The notes under the pieces were generated by a model. That model was not told the origin of the DNA, did not search any database, and saw nothing but the letters and a program-made list of their open reading frames with translations. The translations under genes and the position numbers were made by a program. Positions 61,228-64,000 of a stretch of 64,000 nt of DNA are shown here, one piece after another. Within the stretch, counting starts at the first letter, position 1. The number at the start of each line of letters is the position of its first letter. Source of the stretch: an uncultured Oceanisphaera sp. (GTDB lineage Bacteria; Pseudomonadota; Gammaproteobacteria; Enterobacterales; Aeromonadaceae); contig NZ_CANLZU010000007.1 of NCBI RefSeq assembly GCF_947495715.1, forward strand, positions 81,025-145,024. Direction: 5' to 3'.

Positions 61228-62308
61228 AGTCTTTAAGACGCTCCAGTTCTGCTGCAGTGGTTTGTTGGTCAACAACGGCAAAGTCTCCACTGTAGACCTG
61301 GGGAATAAGGTTGCTCTTTCCTTCCTGATCCAGGCGGATGGCTTCGGCCATGGCGACGCCGCTATCATCGTTCATGCGCATCACGGTCAGATCCAGGTTA
61401 CCCTGGGCCAGAGCATCGATCTCGGCGCTGCCGCCGCCCCATCCGTTAAGGATAACCTTGTCTTCTTTATTCAGTTTTTTCAGCGCATCCATGGCGCCGA
61501 GGGCGATATCCGTGGTGCAGGCATAAATCAGATTGATATCCGGTTTGGCTGCCAGCGTCTGCAGTACTGCCTGGCGGGCTTTTTCCCGGTTTACATTGGT
61601 ATAAAAAGCCTGACGCAGCGTAAAACCGGGCTGGTTGGAAGTCAGTCGAATAAATTCGTCCCCTCTTGCCCGGCTGACATAACCCCGGGTGCCATACAGC
61701 ATCAGGTAGTTGGCCTGTTTGCCGGTCATCTTGTTGATGGCATCGGTCAATAGCCGGGTGCCTTCCCGGTGATCGAATCCTACATAGAAAAATGGCTGGT
61801 TTTTTCCCCAGTGTTTCAGCGGGGTGGTGATATTCATCAAAATAAGCTTGGGGCGGCCACGAGCCATGATCTTGTCTATCAAGACCCGGTGACGCAGCGA
61901 GTTCAGGGTAAATACCAGGTAGTCGGGATCGCTGTTCAGGGCTTCAACCAGCTGTTGCTCTTCTTCTCGGTGGGTGGTTGCCGGTCGGGACGAGTAGTTT
62001 TCAAGCGTAAAGGGCAGACCTATTTCCTGCAGGCGGAGGGCCAGGCTTTGCCGGTTGCGAGACCAGTAATCCGATACCTGCTGGTCGGGTATCAGCATGG
62101 CGATATGCACGGGGTTGTCTGTGGGGGTAGTCCAGGGCTCGGCGGCCTGGCGTATTCGCGCCGCAAAGGCGTCGGACAGCTCTCGTTGTTGCGGAAAAGC
62201 ATCCAGGTATTCCTGAAAAGACCAGTAGTCCAGGTTTTTTTCCGCGGCCCATGCGGGCAGCATCAGCCAGGAGAGTATCCAGCCGAGTAATAATCGTCTT
62301 ATCAACAT
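61205..62308 (-). CDS. luxP: Autoinducer-2 periplasmic receptor LuxP
   Basis: The 367-residue periplasmic binding protein has a signal peptide (ends PAWA) and close similarity to Vibrio LuxP in length and motifs (YWSFQEYLDAFP, YVGFDHREGTRLL, GWGGGSAEIDALAQG). The borate-AI-2 contacts known in V. harveyi LuxP are all present at nearly identical numbers: Gln77, Ser79, Trp82, Asn158, Arg214, Thr265/Asp266, Trp289 and Arg310. It therefore probably binds borated AI-2. Confidence 0.92.
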   Translation of the reverse strand: MLIRRLLLGWILSWLMLPAWAAEKNLDYWSFQEYLDAFPQQRELSDAFAARIRQAAEPWTTPTDNPVHIAMLIPDQQVSDYWSRNRQSLALRLQEIGLPFTLENYSSRPATTHREEEQQLVEALNSDPDYLVFTLNSLRHRVLIDKIMARGRPKLILMNITTPLKHWGKNQPFFYVGFDHREGTRLLTDAINKMTGKQANYLMLYGTRGYVSRARGDEFIRLTSNQPGFTLRQAFYTNVNREKARQAVLQTLAAKPDINLIYACTTDIALGAMDALKKLNKEDKVILNGWGGGSAEIDALAQGNLDLTVMRMNDDSGVAMAEAIRLDQEGKSNLIPQVYSGDFAVVDQQTTAAELERLKDYAFRYSK

Positions 62309-62552
62309 TGATATTATCCGTACACTTGATTATCTGAATAGCTGTGTCCAATAGCTGGACTCATTGTGGGCTTTTATTTTGTTGAATGAGTGCAAGTATC
62401 ACGGCAATATTTCGCTTTTTACAGTACTTTCTTGAAATGACTCTGAATCCTGTTTCAAACCACGGGTCTGCTTCTGTTAAATTCCATATGCCATGATATC
62501 CTGAGCCTGTTTTTGTGGCTTTTTTCTCCTTTTCTTACCGGTGTGCATCACT

Positions 62553-63869
62553 ATGACTTTTTTTGAGAACCTGCTGGTACTCGTCCTGCTGGTCGTCATT
62601 AGTTCGTTTTTTTCGGTATCGGAAATTGCCCTGGCGGCATCGCGCAAGATGAAGCTGCGCTTAATGGCCGGCGATGGTGATCCCAATGCCGAAAAAGTAT
62701 TGATGCTGCAGGAGCAGCCGGGCAACTTTTTTACTGTGGTTCAAATAGGGCTTAATGCCGTGGCGATTCTGGGGGGGATTCTGGGGGAAGCCGCCTTTAC
62801 CCCCTTTATTACCGAATTGTTGAGCATGTTCTTTGACGGCGCCTGGATTGAAAAAACGGCGTTCATGCTGTCGTTTTTCATGGTGACCTCGTTATTTATC
62901 CTGTTTGCCGACCTCATGCCCAAACGGCTGGCGATGATAGCGCCAGAGCAGATTGCGGTTTCCGTGGTTCGTCCCATGGCGTTCTTCATCGTGGTTCTCA
63001 AACCGCTGGTCTGGTTTTTCAATGGCCTGGCCAACCTGTTCTTCCGCTTGTTCAAGGTACCGACCATGCGCAAGGATGAAATCACGCCGGAAGACATCAT
63101 CGCCATGATGGATGCCGGCGCGCAGGCCGGAGTATTGCAGGAGCAGGAACATCATCTTATCGAGAATGTGTTTGATATGGAGTCTCGCACCGTGACCTCG
63201 GCGATGACGACGCGGGAGAGTCTGATCTACTTTATCCTCACCGAGAGTCAGGACAGCATCAAGGCCAAGATTGCCGAGCACCCCCATGCCAAGTTTCTGG
63301 TGTGTGAAGACAGTCTGGACAAGGTGGTTGGCTACGTCGACTCCCGCGACATCCTGATGCAGGTGTTGCACCAGCAGCCCATCTCATTGCAAAAGGAAGG
63401 CATCATTCGTAGTCCGCTGATCATTCCCGATACGCTATCCATGTATGAAGTGCTGGAGCATTTCAAAACGGCGGGTGAGGATTTTGCCATTATCATGAAC
63501 GAGTATGCGCTGGTGGTGGGCATCATCACGCTGAAAGACGTGATGAGCATCGTCATGGGCGAGCTGGTGCAGTCTCAAGAAGACAATATTGTCTCTCGTG
63601 ATGCCAACTCCTGGCTGGTGGAAGGCTCGACACCGCTGGAAGATGTGATGCGGGTGCTGCATATCGACAGCTTTCCCAATGATGAAAACTACGAAACCAT
63701 CGCCGGCTTCATGATGTACATGTTGCGTAAAATTCCCAAGCGCACCGACTTTGTACTGCATTCGGGCTACAAGTTTGAAGTCGTAGATATCGACAGCTAC
63801 AAGATAGACCAGTTGCTGGTGACCAGAATAGGCTCGGCTGAACCTGCCCCTGAAGGCGAAAAGTGTTAA
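62553..63869 (+). CDS. paeA: CBS-domain membrane protein, PaeA (YtfL) family
   Basis: The 438-residue protein has an N-terminal DUF21/CNNM membrane domain (FFSVSEIALAASRKMKLRL, FFTVVQIGLNAVAILGG), a CBS pair (about 205-335) and a CorC_HlyC end (GYKFEVVDIDSYKIDQLLVTRI). It aligns well with E. coli PaeA, which is linked to cadaverine and putrescine export. The start at 62553 (MTFFENLLV) fits the family; an in-frame GTG at 62541 is the alternative. Confidence 0.93.
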   Translation: MTFFENLLVLVLLVVISSFFSVSEIALAASRKMKLRLMAGDGDPNAEKVLMLQEQPGNFFTVVQIGLNAVAILGGILGEAAFTPFITELLSMFFDGAWIEKTAFMLSFFMVTSLFILFADLMPKRLAMIAPEQIAVSVVRPMAFFIVVLKPLVWFFNGLANLFFRLFKVPTMRKDEITPEDIIAMMDAGAQAGVLQEQEHHLIENVFDMESRTVTSAMTTRESLIYFILTESQDSIKAKIAEHPHAKFLVCEDSLDKVVGYVDSRDILMQVLHQQPISLQKEGIIRSPLIIPDTLSMYEVLEHFKTAGEDFAIIMNEYALVVGIITLKDVMSIVMGELVQSQEDNIVSRDANSWLVEGSTPLEDVMRVLHIDSFPNDENYETIAGFMMYMLRKIPKRTDFVLHSGYKFEVVDIDSYKIDQLLVTRIGSAEPAPEGEKC

Positions 63870-63935
63870 AAATAACCGTATTGATTTAATCTTGTACAAG
63901 CAGTGCGAAAGTCGATGTTTTTATCAAAAAAGCCC

Positions 63936-63963
63936 TTGCGCAAAATCAGCGGTTCCCTATAAT
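63936..63963 (+). promoter_or_regulatory. Stable-RNA promoter, probably rrn P1
   Basis: TTGCGC (63936-63941) and TATAAT (63958-63963) are separated by 16 bases. A GCGC discriminator and CATCCACTGACACGG follow, and an AT-rich segment (TTTTTATCAAAAAA) lies upstream like an UP element. This is the pattern of ribosomal RNA P1 promoters near oriC in gammaproteobacteria; the operon itself would start beyond the right edge. Confidence 0.85.
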
Positions 63964-64000
63964 GCGCATCCACTGACACGGGGCAACACGCCAACGGTCA

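Overview
The window looks like chromosomal DNA from a marine or brackish-water gammaproteobacterium. I infer something near Oceanimonas, Oceanisphaera or Zobellella (Aeromonadales), from moderate-to-high GC, an ExeA/ExeB pair, a VpsR-like regulator, a LuxP-type receptor and the order mioC, oriC, mnmG, rsmG, parAB, atp, glmU, glmS. The genus is an inference.

Layout. 1-6.5 kb: a DJ-1/PfpI-type protein cut by the window edge, a short-chain dehydrogenase plus flavin monooxygenase pair behind a minus-strand TPP riboswitch, pyrC, and a sodium:solute symporter behind a second, plus-strand TPP riboswitch. 6.5-11.7 kb: an RRM protein with a YehS homologue, a HypT-like regulator divergent from a YeiH-type permease, a YdgJ-like oxidoreductase with an altered catalytic motif, and a LysR regulator divergent from the lactate genes. 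11.8-19.3 kb: a complete lactate island (lldP, lldE, lldF, lldG and a D-lactate dehydrogenase). 19.3-26.6 kb: a repeat-rich convergent junction, a MOSC/ferredoxin-reductase/ferredoxin fusion carrying a perfect parS site, a RidA-family gene, a secreted GH3 glycosidase with odd terminal repeats, and gdhA.

26.8-42.9 kb is a type II secretion locus in the Xanthomonas xps order (E-F-G-H-I-J-K-L-M-N-D). It is followed by a secreted VWA protein, a VpsR-like activator and a divergent gspA-gspB pair. The GH3 enzyme and the VWA protein are plausible cargo. 43-48.2 kb is the replication and segregation region: mioC, a GATC-rich oriC, mnmG, rsmG, parA and parB. 48.4-55.3 kb is the full F1Fo ATP synthase operon. 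55.5-59.6 kb holds glmU, a DeoR-family regulator with a palindromic operator candidate, and glmS. The end carries an AI-2 receptor luxP with a LuxQ-like sensor that stops after its PAS domain, a PaeA-type CBS protein, and a stable-RNA promoter that probably starts an rRNA operon just past the edge.

Two unexplained repeat families run through the intergenic spaces. One is a dispersed element of about 280 bp full of hairpins with a TCCN loop and stems that vary but stay complementary (copies near 0.5, 4.5 and 19.5 kb). The other is a heptamer array of GTGAGGN units arranged as inverted arms (near 3.1, 19.3-19.7, 55.4 and 56.9 kb). At 19.3-19.7 kb the heptamer arms flank a copy of the hairpin element.
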